Part shown: one piece after another, positions 16,851-24,762 of the stretch | How the letters are laid out: each line of letters starts with the position of its first letter | How positions within the stretch are numbered: position 1 is the stretch's first letter | Assembly (NCBI GenBank): GCA_044358015.1 | Contig: JBIKOO010000002.1 | Span: 47,744-111,743, forward strand | Reading direction: 5' to 3' | DNA from: Casp-actino8 sp044358015 | Lineage (GTDB): Bacteria > Actinomycetota > Acidimicrobiia > Acidimicrobiales > Ilumatobacteraceae | DNA: 64,000 nt | Made by a program: the position numbers and the translations under genes | The notes under the pieces: generated by a model | Databases searched by the model: none | The model's input: the letters and a program-made list of their open reading frames with translations, nothing else | Told to the model about the DNA's origin: nothing

Positions 16851-18406
16851 AACGGCATATTGCCATGCTTGCGGCGTGGCAACTCTTCGCGCTTAGTACG
16901 CAACATTCGGAATCCAGCAACAATCTTTTGGCGGGTCTCGGCGGGGTCAATGACATCATCGATGTAACCGCGTTCGGCTGCTGCATACGGGTTGGCGTAC
17001 TTTTCGGTGTATTCATTGACTAGTTCAGCGCGACGTGCAACCGGGTCGGCGGCTTGCTGCAATTCGCGGCGATACACGATTTCAACGGCACCGTTTGGTC
17101 CCATCACTGCGAGCTCAGCGGTTGGCCATGCGTACGAAAGATCGGAGCCAATCGACTTCGAGTCCATCACCACATACGCTCCACCGTAAGCCTTGCGCGT
17201 GATGATTTGAATTCGCGGAACAGTCGCTTCGCAGTAGGCATATAGCAACTTGGCACCGTGACGAATAATGCCGCCGTACTCTTGATCAACACCAGGCAAG
17301 AATCCAGGCACGTCAACCATGGTGAGTAACGGAATGTTGAAAGCGTCGCATGTGCGCACGAAGCGAGCAGCCTTTTCGGCACTTTCAATATCAAGAACAC
17401 CAGCAAGGAATAATGGCTGGTTGCCGACAACACCGACCGAGTGACCATCAATACGAACAAATCCACACACGATGCTCTTGGCCCAATGCGGGAAGTACTC
17501 AAAGAATTCACCATCATCAACGATTGATGCGATGACCTTCTTCATGTCATATGGCTGGTTGGGTGATGGAGGAAGAATGTCGCGCAGATCGGGGCATAAA
17601 CGATCGGGATCATCGCCGGTGTCAATGGTCGGCGGCTCTTCCATGTTGTTCTGCGGCATGAACGACATCAAGAAACGCACATCATCAAGACATGATTTTT
17701 CGTCAGCAGAAACGAAAGTTGCGACACCACTCTTACTAGCGTGGCTCATTGCGCCACCGAGTTCTTCGAGGGTTACTTCTTCGCCGGTCACGGTCTTGAC
17801 AACATCGGGACCAGTAATGAACATGTGACTGCTCTCGCGCACCATGAAGATGAAGTCGGTCATTGCTGGCGAGTACACAGCGCCGCCGGCACATGGTCCG
17901 AGAATCACCGAAATCTGCGGGATGACACCACTTGATTGCACATTGCGATAGAAAATACCGCCGTAACTTGCGAGTGATACCACGCCCTCTTGAATGCGTG
18001 CGCCAGCACCGTCGTTCAGTCCGATGACTGGTGCGCCGACGCGCAAGGCCATGTCCATCAACTTGTGAATCTTTTCAGCGAACACTTCGCCGAGGGCTCC
18101 ACCGAACACGGTGAAGTCTTGTGAGAAAACGAAAACCTTGCGGCCTTCGATGGTTCCCCAACCGGTGATCACTCCGTCGGTGTAGGGATGCTCTTCTAGA
18201 CCAGCGGCATGTGCACGGTGACGCGCCAACATGTCGAGTTCTTGGAATGAGCCCGGATCGAGCAAGTAGTCCAGCCGTTCGCGGGCCAGCAACTTACCTT
18301 TCTCGTGCTGACGTTCGACTGAACGAGGTGACCCCGCATGGAGCGCTTGTTCTTTGCGCTGAAGGAGGTCGGCGAGCTTGTCTTGCATGGGGTTAGCACT
18401 AGTCAC
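16847..18406 (-). CDS. Acyl-CoA (propionyl-type) carboxylase beta subunit
   Basis: Carboxyltransferase subunit of 519 aa. The two crotonase-like halves are visible, with GAGARIQEGVVSLASYGGIF and GPCAGGAVYSPAMTDF (oxyanion hole) in the first and PLLTMVDVPGFLPGVDQEYGG and ITRKAYGGAYVVMDSKSIG in the second. It would carboxylate propionyl-CoA and/or acetyl-CoA with a separate biotinylated alpha subunit that is not in this window. The residue after GGAY is Val rather than the Asp typical of propionyl-specific subunits, so chain-length preference is open. The start is GTG 18404-18406, with ATG 18386-18388 as an alternative. Confidence 0.93.
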   Translation of the reverse strand: MTSANPMQDKLADLLQRKEQALHAGSPRSVERQHEKGKLLARERLDYLLDPGSFQELDMLARHRAHAAGLEEHPYTDGVITGWGTIEGRKVFVFSQDFTVFGGALGEVFAEKIHKLMDMALRVGAPVIGLNDGAGARIQEGVVSLASYGGIFYRNVQSSGVIPQISVILGPCAGGAVYSPAMTDFIFMVRESSHMFITGPDVVKTVTGEEVTLEELGGAMSHASKSGVATFVSADEKSCLDDVRFLMSFMPQNNMEEPPTIDTGDDPDRLCPDLRDILPPSPNQPYDMKKVIASIVDDGEFFEYFPHWAKSIVCGFVRIDGHSVGVVGNQPLFLAGVLDIESAEKAARFVRTCDAFNIPLLTMVDVPGFLPGVDQEYGGIIRHGAKLLYAYCEATVPRIQIITRKAYGGAYVVMDSKSIGSDLSYAWPTAELAVMGPNGAVEIVYRRELQQAADPVARRAELVNEYTEKYANPYAAAERGYIDDVIDPAETRQKIVAGFRMLRTKREELPRRKHGNMPL

Positions 18407-18431
18407 CCCGTGAACGATACTCGCAACGGGC

Positions 18432-20327
18432 TCAAGGTACCGAGGTGACGACCGTGGCTGTGACGGGTTGAATTCCGGCGGCTGGGGCGGCGGCCCCAGG
18501 AACGGTGGTTCCTAGCGGAACGACGACGGTGGCAGGTGAGCCATCAACTGTCAGAACCACCGAGGTTGTGGTGACATCGGTTCCCGTGGTTGTGCCCGAA
18601 TCGGCCGAATTGGCCATAACCGAGACGGTGTACGTCACTGAGGGCAGTGGGCCTTCGGGTCCATTTCCGGTGACGATGATGGTCCACAGGCCAGGTGCCC
18701 CAAAGGGAACGCCTTCACTCATGGGGAGCCGGGCAGCCCCGACGCCGTCAAGCGGAACATTGAGGGTCACGCTGGCGGTGTTATTTGTCGGCGGGTTGAA
18801 TTGCACCGTGAGGTCGGTCAGGCCAGTTGGTGGCGAGTACACGTCAATACGTACTGCGTTGAGTCCGACTGTGGCGGGCGTGACTTTCAACTGCACATCA
18901 AAGGCTCCACCCGAACGATCGCCAACATAGGCGTAGTTAGTGCGGTCAGATCCGGGCGGAGTCACATTGGGGGGAAGAGTAGCCACCGCCCATGAGGTGA
19001 AGACCAGGACCAAAATGCCGATGCCGATTTCAGAGACCACGGCCTTGCGCAATTGTTTTGCGGTGCGGCCGCTGAGCTCGCGCTTTTTTGCCAATTGATG
19101 GGTGACGAATTGTCGCGCCGCCCCGCCCATGTAGACCATCGCGGCGACACCAATGACTTTGACGATGATCAAACGACCGTGGCGACTGGTGAGAGTTGAA
19201 CCGCCATCCATTTGGTACAACTGCACAAAACCAGCAACAACCGTGACACCGATATAGATATTGGCTTGTCGCGAAAAGGTTCGAACCGCGTGCATGAGAT
19301 CTTCCTCGCCCGGTCCGATAAGAACCGCTTGAGCCAAGAAAAGCAGGCCTCCTAGCCACATGCCAACGGCCAACACGTGAACGACGCCAGCAACAGTTCC
19401 GACGACCGAGAAATCGTCAATGACTCGAGTGAGTCCAAAGGTGGCCATGGCCACCGTGGGTAGAGCGAGCGCTGCGATTTGTGACTGGGGGTCAAAGATA
19501 CGGTCAGGGCGCAAAGCAACGATGGCGCAGGCCGCGATCAAGACCACGCGTAATGCAGCTGAGATACCACTGGCACTGTTGAAAAGTTCGCCCCAACTGA
19601 GAGGGATTAACGCGCTGACAACCGAATCACCCGACAGCAGTGATGCTCGCAAACTGGCGACCACATAGTTACTGACAAGAGCGACAATCCATGCAATGCG
19701 AAGGAATCGATACGTCGCGTCATCGTTGATACCTTCGGGCCAGGTCCAGCGAATAAATGCGATTCCGCCAAAGAGGGCGGCAAGTGAGAGATAGGCGAGA
19801 ATTCGGAAAAGTCCGAGCGGTCCACTGACGGGTGGGGGATCAACGGCCAAGTTGCCGCCATCGGTGACGTCGCCGCCAAGGTCGCCCGGGTCGGCAGTGG
19901 CAGGGTCGAGCACTTCAAAGGAAAAACCACCCGTCGCTACCTTGCCGTCGGCTTGCGGGACCGAATAGGTGACATTGCAGGTGCCAATCGGCAGGGCGGC
20001 GGTGACGGTGGCGATCAGCGAAATGCCGTCGGCGCCGACCGTAACCGTGCCAATTGGAGCGGGTCGACCCTCACAAACAGCCTGCATAACGGCATTATTT
20101 GGGACAGCCGCACTAAAAACGGCCACGATTTGAGTTGGTGAAGTAGCGACCTTCTCACCATCGGCCGGGCTTGATGACACCAGGGTCGTTTCGGCCTGTA
20201 CTGGCTGAGCGCCGATCAATAGCCCCGCACTCAGGGCCACAAACAGACCAACAAACAGACTCTTGACGCCAGCCCGCAATGGGCGACGTGGGCGAGTTGC
20301 AGATGAGGTGGCAGTGAGCAAAGACAT
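18432..20327 (-). CDS. CopC-CopD fusion protein with degenerate CopC copper site
   Basis: A 631-aa protein with a signal peptide ending in QPVQA, a periplasmic CopC-like beta domain (about 48-145), a linker, a CopD membrane domain of about eight helices (about 170-450, with HVLAVGMWLGGLLFLAQ) and a Thr/Val-rich extracytoplasmic tail. CopC/YcnJ proteins bind and import copper. Here the mature N-terminus is AETTLVSSSPADGE, without the canonical histidine, and the DGH motif reads ADGKVATGGFSF, so the Cu(II) ligands appear lost. ATG 20325-20327 has an AGGTG ribosome-binding site. Confidence 0.86.
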   Translation of the reverse strand: MSLLTATSSATRPRRPLRAGVKSLFVGLFVALSAGLLIGAQPVQAETTLVSSSPADGEKVATSPTQIVAVFSAAVPNNAVMQAVCEGRPAPIGTVTVGADGISLIATVTAALPIGTCNVTYSVPQADGKVATGGFSFEVLDPATADPGDLGGDVTDGGNLAVDPPPVSGPLGLFRILAYLSLAALFGGIAFIRWTWPEGINDDATYRFLRIAWIVALVSNYVVASLRASLLSGDSVVSALIPLSWGELFNSASGISAALRVVLIAACAIVALRPDRIFDPQSQIAALALPTVAMATFGLTRVIDDFSVVGTVAGVVHVLAVGMWLGGLLFLAQAVLIGPGEEDLMHAVRTFSRQANIYIGVTVVAGFVQLYQMDGGSTLTSRHGRLIIVKVIGVAAMVYMGGAARQFVTHQLAKKRELSGRTAKQLRKAVVSEIGIGILVLVFTSWAVATLPPNVTPPGSDRTNYAYVGDRSGGAFDVQLKVTPATVGLNAVRIDVYSPPTGLTDLTVQFNPPTNNTASVTLNVPLDGVGAARLPMSEGVPFGAPGLWTIIVTGNGPEGPLPSVTYTVSVMANSADSGTTTGTDVTTTSVVLTVDGSPATVVVPLGTTVPGAAAPAAGIQPVTATVVTSVP

Positions 20328-20378
20328 GATCACCTGTAACGGTAGTTCTCCGCGACCTACTGAGTATGGACACGCACT

Positions 20379-20475
20379 GATTTCAGGACCGTGCAGATTT
20401 CAGGACCGTGCAGATTTCAGGACCGTGCAGATTTCAGGACCGTGCAGATTTCAGGACCGTGCAGATTTCAGGACC
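20379..20475. repeat. 17-bp perfect tandem repeat array upstream of dnaX
   Basis: Five identical copies of gatttcaggaccgtgca start at 20379, 20396, 20413, 20430 and 20447, followed by a 12-base partial copy at 20464-20475. The array lies between the divergent copC-copD and dnaX genes and ends 67 bases before the dnaX ATG. It can be read in the dnaX frame, but that extension (MQISGPCRFQD-type repeats) is not part of the DnaX family. Confidence 0.95.
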
Positions 20476-20542
20476 AATGCTGAACGCGATCTTGGGAAGT
20501 CGAAGCCTCGTTCGCAACACCTCACCACTACAGTCTCAAGCA

Positions 20543-22252
20543 ATGGCTGTTCAATCTCTCTACCGCCGATATCGGCCGCAACGTTTCTCTGAACTCAAGG
20601 GACAAGAGCATGTTGTGCGCGCGCTCAAGAATGCAGTGGTCAACTCGCGCGAGGGCCACGCGTATTTGTTCTCCGGACCCCGAGGTACGGGCAAAACCAC
20701 AACTGCACGAATCTTGGCCAAAGTTCTGAACTGTGAGAATCCGCAAGACGGTGAACCGTGTTGCGAATGTGGTTCATGTTTGGCGGTTCAAGAAGGCAAC
20801 AGCTTCGATGTCATCGAGCTTGACGCAGCAAGCAACAACGGTGTTGAAGACATCCGTGAAATTATTGCCGCCGCTTCGCTTGGTTCACCAGGGCGACACA
20901 AGGTCTACATTCTTGACGAAGTGCACATGTTGTCTAAGGGTGCGTCGGCAGCATTGTTGAAGACTCTTGAAGAGCCTCCGTCACATGTTGTCTTCGTGTT
21001 GGCAACTACCGATCCCGAAAAAGTTGCTGAAACGATTCGTAGTCGCACGCAACATCTGCAGTTCCATTTGTTGCCAGTTGATGAACTTGAAGCACATGTG
21101 CGTTGGGTTGCATCAGATGCGGGTATTGATATCAGCGATGCGTCCATCCACGCGGTGCTACGTCAAGGCGGAGGTTCGGCACGCGACACATTGTCAGCGC
21201 TTGAATTAGCAGCGGCAACTGGTGGCATGGTTGATGAGGTCACGCCCGTTGACGAATTCGTCGAAGCATTTATTGAATACGACGCGGGGCGCTTACTTGC
21301 AGCGGTTGCGCACACTGTCAATTTCGGTCGCGATCCTCGCACTATCGTGAATGATTTGGTGCGACATTTGCGCGACGCGTTTCTCACCCAAATGGCTCCC
21401 GAGCTTGTGCAACTACCCGAAGATCGTGCTGCTGAGGTAGCAGCACAAGCGGGACGACTAGGCACGCCGCGCATTGTCAAAATTATCGAGACTTTGGGCC
21501 TGGCCATTAATGACATGCGCAATGCGCCCGATTCGCGAGTTGTGCTCGAAGTTGCTTTAGTGCGGCTGGTGCATCGTGAGTTGCAAATGGGAATTGAGTC
21601 GTTGTTGGCTCGCGTTGAAAGACTTGAAAAAGAACTGGAAAACCGACCGCAAATTGCGCCGGCACCGGTGAATCCATCAACAGGTCGTGCGGTTTTAGGT
21701 GGACGAGTTGCACAAGATCCAAGTGCTCCAGCAGTGCGCCCAGCAGCAACAGCACCATCCGTTTCTCCTGCGCCTGCAGCTACACCTGCTCCGGCGACAG
21801 CATCAGCGCCCGAGCCAGAACCTGCTCCAGTCGCAGCGGCTTCAACGAGCGCAATGTCAATTGCTGCTGTCGTTGAAAAATGGAACGAGGGTGTCATCGG
21901 TGAACTGAAAGGTATGCGTCGTGCGGTTGCACAGATGGCTAAGCCTGTTGAACGTGACGGGCAGTTAGTTCTTTTGGTTGATAACGAACCGTCCGCCAAG
22001 CGCGTGAATGAATACATGCCCGATCTATCAGCAGTTATTTTCAAAGTTGCGGGCGGCAAGTGTCAGATCGTTGTTGAAACGCGTTCTGAAGAACCGCGTG
22101 CACCTAAAGCAAAAGTCGTCGAAGAAGTTGCCGAAGAAGAGTTCATTGATATTGAAGAGATCAAGCAGTTGCCAACTGTTTCAAATAAGGCAACCGAAAC
22201 AAATTTGGCTGATGCATTTCCTGGTTCAGAACTTCTGATTGAGGACGAATAA
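20543..22252 (+). CDS. dnaX: DNA polymerase III subunit gamma/tau
   Basis: Clamp-loader ATPase that assembles the replicative polymerase and opens the sliding clamp. The ATG at 20543 begins MAVQSLYRRYRPQRFSEL, the standard N-terminus. Visible are Walker A GPRGTGKTTTA, a four-Cys zinc module (CENPQDGEPCCECGSC), Walker B/DExx ILDEVHMLS and sensor-1 VFVLATTDPEK. Residues about 400-445 are an Ala/Pro-rich linker, followed by a tau-like C-terminal domain, giving 569 aa. I see no clear A-rich slippery site for a gamma form. recR follows after two bases. Confidence 0.96.
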   Translation: MAVQSLYRRYRPQRFSELKGQEHVVRALKNAVVNSREGHAYLFSGPRGTGKTTTARILAKVLNCENPQDGEPCCECGSCLAVQEGNSFDVIELDAASNNGVEDIREIIAAASLGSPGRHKVYILDEVHMLSKGASAALLKTLEEPPSHVVFVLATTDPEKVAETIRSRTQHLQFHLLPVDELEAHVRWVASDAGIDISDASIHAVLRQGGGSARDTLSALELAAATGGMVDEVTPVDEFVEAFIEYDAGRLLAAVAHTVNFGRDPRTIVNDLVRHLRDAFLTQMAPELVQLPEDRAAEVAAQAGRLGTPRIVKIIETLGLAINDMRNAPDSRVVLEVALVRLVHRELQMGIESLLARVERLEKELENRPQIAPAPVNPSTGRAVLGGRVAQDPSAPAVRPAATAPSVSPAPAATPAPATASAPEPEPAPVAAASTSAMSIAAVVEKWNEGVIGELKGMRRAVAQMAKPVERDGQLVLLVDNEPSAKRVNEYMPDLSAVIFKVAGGKCQIVVETRSEEPRAPKAKVVEEVAEEEFIDIEEIKQLPTVSNKATETNLADAFPGSELLIEDE

Positions 22253-22254
22253 GA

Positions 22255-22863
22255 GTGGCTGCTTCGTACACCATTCCAGTACAAACCTTGATTGATCAAC
22301 TTGGTCGTATGCCTGGTATCGGACCCAAGTCGGCCCAACGGATTGCGTTCCATCTTCTGAAGCTTCCCGATGAAGATGTTGATCGCTTGGCGTCGGCGAT
22401 TACCGATGCCAAAGCTCGTGTTCGATTTTGTGCGCGTTGTTTCAACTTTGCCGAAGACGAGCTGTGTCCGATTTGTGCCGACCCCCGTCGCGATCCAACA
22501 GTGTTGTGTGTCGTTGAAGAAAGCCGTGACATCATCGCGCTTGAAAGAACTGGCGAATTTCGCGGTCGCTATCATGTTTTGCTCGGTGTCATGAATCCAA
22601 TTGACGGCGTCGGTCCCGATCAATTGAAGATTCGCGAACTGGTGATGCGTTTGTCGAATGAAGAGATCACCGAAATCATCGTGTGCACGAACCCAAATAC
22701 CGAAGGTGAAGTAACGGCCTCGTACCTCAGTCGAATTTTGAAGCCCTTCAATATCCGCATCACGCGACCAGCCTCTGGCCTGCCTGTGGGTGGAGACCTT
22801 GAATATGCCGACGAACTCACCTTGGGTCGGGCCATTAATGGCCGCCGCGTTATTGACGACTGA
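22255..22863 (+). CDS. recR: Recombination mediator RecR
   Basis: A 202-aa RecFOR-pathway protein that helps RecA load on gapped DNA. The order is helix-hairpin-helix (RMPGIGPKSAQRIAFHLL), the C4 zinc finger (FCARCFNFAEDELCPIC), a Toprim domain starting VLCVVEESRDI and a C-terminal Walker-like LPVGGDLEYADELTLGRA. The start is GTG 22255, two bases after the dnaX stop. The ybaB gene that commonly sits between dnaX and recR is absent here. Confidence 0.97.
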   Translation: MAASYTIPVQTLIDQLGRMPGIGPKSAQRIAFHLLKLPDEDVDRLASAITDAKARVRFCARCFNFAEDELCPICADPRRDPTVLCVVEESRDIIALERTGEFRGRYHVLLGVMNPIDGVGPDQLKIRELVMRLSNEEITEIIVCTNPNTEGEVTASYLSRILKPFNIRITRPASGLPVGGDLEYADELTLGRAINGRRVIDD

Positions 22864-22977
22864 AAGCTTTTCTAGAACAGTCCGCAGACGCGACCGTCCT
22901 GAGAAACGACCAGAGCACCAGTTCTGCAAAAGGTGCGGGCGGAAAAAGACCTGTTGCAGGACCGGTGCCCTGATATG

Positions 22978-22996
22978 ACATTTATGTTACAAATGT
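22978..22996. promoter_or_regulatory. Palindromic operator-like site upstream of the ArsC-like gene
   Basis: ACATTT and AAATGT arms flank seven bases (ATGTTAC), 46 bases before the ATG at 23042. The position suits a regulator-binding site, but no specific family consensus was recognised and an AT-rich chance palindrome is possible. Confidence 0.35.
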
Positions 22997-23041
22997 GACG
23001 CAATCATGTCAAGTATTGAGACGTGGGTTACCGTCATTTCC

Positions 23042-23404
23042 ATGGCAAAACCCGGAAAAGTCACGATTTACCACAATCAGCATTGAAACAGCAGTGTCAG
23101 TGCCGTGAGCATTGCTGAGGAATTAGGCGTGAATGCCGAGATTGTGTTGTACATCAAGAATCCGCCCGATGAGGCCACATTGCGCGACATCATCTCAAAG
23201 CTTGAAGACCCATTCACCAATTTGGTGCGCCGAGACAGCATGTGGAAGAAGCTTGGGCTTGAAGAAAAAGATGCCGTAACCGTCGATCAGGTCGTGAAGT
23301 TATTGGTCAAACATAAACAACTTTTACAGCGCCCCATCGTGGTGACGCCGAAGAAGGCAATTGTGGGCCGACCCAAAGAAAGAATCCGCGAACTACTTTC
23401 CTAA
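23042..23404 (+). CDS. ArsC/Spx-family reductase-like protein with in-frame TGA at the catalytic position (candidate selenoprotein)
   Basis: Read from ATG 23042 with TGA 23084-23086 decoded, the gene gives 120 aa, the usual length of thioredoxin-fold arsenate reductases. The start MAKPGKVTIYHNQH places the TGA exactly where E. coli-type ArsC has its catalytic Cys12. Downstream, R63, R97 (QRPIVV) and R110 (VGRP) match the family arginines 60, 94 and 107 with the same offset of three as residue 15 versus 12. EIVLYIKNPPDEATL is the conserved middle. Read conventionally, only a truncated 99-aa product from GTG 23105 without an active site would be called. A hairpin follows the TGA. Alternatives are a pseudogene or a sequencing error (TGC/TGT to TGA). 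Confidence 0.8.
23089..23117 (+). promoter_or_regulatory. Candidate bacterial SECIS hairpin
   Basis: Starting two bases after the TGA, CAGCAGTG (23089-23096) pairs with CATTGCTG (23110-23117), including one G-U pair. TCA (23097-23099) pairs with TGA (23106-23108), with G109 bulged, leaving a six-base loop GTGCCG. Bacterial SECIS elements are coding-region hairpins just downstream of UGA with a G (often GU) at the loop start. The loop begins 13 bases after the TGA, slightly closer than the commonly quoted range. Confidence 0.65.
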
Positions 23405-23411
23405 CCCCGTG

Positions 23412-23460
23412 ATTCTGGTGCAGATTTTTTGCGAAATGCGCAACAATTCTGCACCAGAAT
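23412..23460. repeat. 49-bp dispersed palindromic repeat, copy 1
   Basis: The arms ATTCTGGTGCAGA and TCTGCACCAGAAT are perfectly complementary, and the pairing continues with few mismatches to the centre TTGCGAAATGCGCAA. It lies between the convergent ArsC-like and thiolase genes and could serve as a bidirectional terminator. A second copy, including flanking GTG and GAC bases, is at 33882-33930. Confidence 0.85.
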
Positions 23461-23478
23461 GACAAGCACATGTAAGTA

Positions 23479-24660
23479 TCAGACGGTGCGGACGATGATG
23501 GCGTCACCTTGACCGCCACCACCACACAATGCTGCAGCACCAACGCCACCACCACGGCGACGAAGTTCGTGCAACACAGTCAACGCAACGCGGTTACCGC
23601 TCATGCCGATCGGGTGACCGAGGGCGATTGCTCCACCGTTGACGTTCACGATGTCATCACTAATTCCGAGATCGGCCATTGATGCAATTCCAACAGTGGC
23701 GAATGCTTCATTGAGTTCGAACAAGTTGATGTCACTGACCTTCATGCCAACCTTGTTGAGTGCCTTCAAGATGGCGCGGCTTGGCTGAGTCAACAGCGAT
23801 GCATTGTCAGGACCAGCAACCATGCCGTAGCTCACGACCTGGCCAAGTGCTTTGATGCCACGATCTTTCACGAAGCGCTCAGACATCATGACAACGGCTG
23901 AACCGCCATCACTCAATTGCGAAGCATTTGCTGCAGTAATCGTGCCATCTTTGTCGAATGCGGGCTTGAGTCCGCCGAGGCTTTCCATGGTGGTTTCGGC
24001 GCGCACACCTTCGTCGTTCGCGATCACCAACGGGTCACCCTTACGCTGCGGAATCAAGATGCTCACGATTTCGTCAGCCAAACGACCAGCAGCGATAGCG
24101 GCGGCGGCACGCTGGTTGCTCTTCATGGCGAGATCGTCTTGCTGCTGACGGCTGATGTTGCCAGCGGTGTAGCGCTCGGTTCCAAGACCCATGAGGCATG
24201 AGTCAAATGAACACCACAAACCATCGGCGATGATGGCGTCTTTGAGTTCGGTGTTTCCGTAACGGAAACCACCACGTGCACCCGATGCGATGTACGGAGC
24301 ATTTGTCATTGACTCCATGCCACCAGCGATCACGATGTCGGCATCGCCGGCCTGAATCATTTGGTCGGCGAGGTAGATCGAGTTCAAACCAGACAAGCAC
24401 ACCTTGTTGACGTTGATGGCGGGGACGCTCATCGGAATGCCAGCCTTCACTGCGGCTTGACGGCTCGGGACCTGGCCCTGACCAGCCATCAATACTTGGC
24501 CCATGATCACGTGGTCAACTTCGTTCGGCGAGACGCCGGCACGCTCTAGGGCGGCCTTGATTGCAATACTGCCAAGATCGGCGGCGCTGAAGGAGGCGAG
24601 TGCTCCGCTCATCTTGCCAATCGGCGTACGGGCTCCAGCGACGATGTATGAACCGGCCAT
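23479..24660 (-). CDS. Acetyl-CoA acetyltransferase (thiolase)
   Basis: Thiolase-family enzyme of 393 aa interconverting two acetyl-CoA and acetoacetyl-CoA, or acting in beta-oxidation. The active-site Cys is in NKVCLSGLNSIYLA, the His in GGAIALGHPIGMSGNR, and the second Cys in AALCGGGGQGDA. ATG 24658-24660 has an AAAGAGAG ribosome-binding site. It is divergent from the crotonyl-CoA carboxylase/reductase gene; together they would carry acetyl-CoA toward C4 acyl-CoA chemistry, although the intervening dehydrogenase and dehydratase genes are not here. Confidence 0.94.
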   Translation of the reverse strand: MAGSYIVAGARTPIGKMSGALASFSAADLGSIAIKAALERAGVSPNEVDHVIMGQVLMAGQGQVPSRQAAVKAGIPMSVPAINVNKVCLSGLNSIYLADQMIQAGDADIVIAGGMESMTNAPYIASGARGGFRYGNTELKDAIIADGLWCSFDSCLMGLGTERYTAGNISRQQQDDLAMKSNQRAAAAIAAGRLADEIVSILIPQRKGDPLVIANDEGVRAETTMESLGGLKPAFDKDGTITAANASQLSDGGSAVVMMSERFVKDRGIKALGQVVSYGMVAGPDNASLLTQPSRAILKALNKVGMKVSDINLFELNEAFATVGIASMADLGISDDIVNVNGGAIALGHPIGMSGNRVALTVLHELRRRGGGVGAAALCGGGGQGDAIIVRTV

Positions 24661-24762
24661 GATGGACTCTCTTTCGTAAGGCGTTCTTGGGTGACGCAAT
24701 TGTCAGATCCCTATTGTGTCGCCAAAGTGCCCCCAGAACCTACTCCTGAGTAACATCAACGC

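Noticed and set aside
20408..20542. In-frame N-terminal extension of DnaX encoded by the 17-bp repeats
   Set aside because: The extension is only translated repeat DNA, while the family N-terminus begins at ATG 20543.
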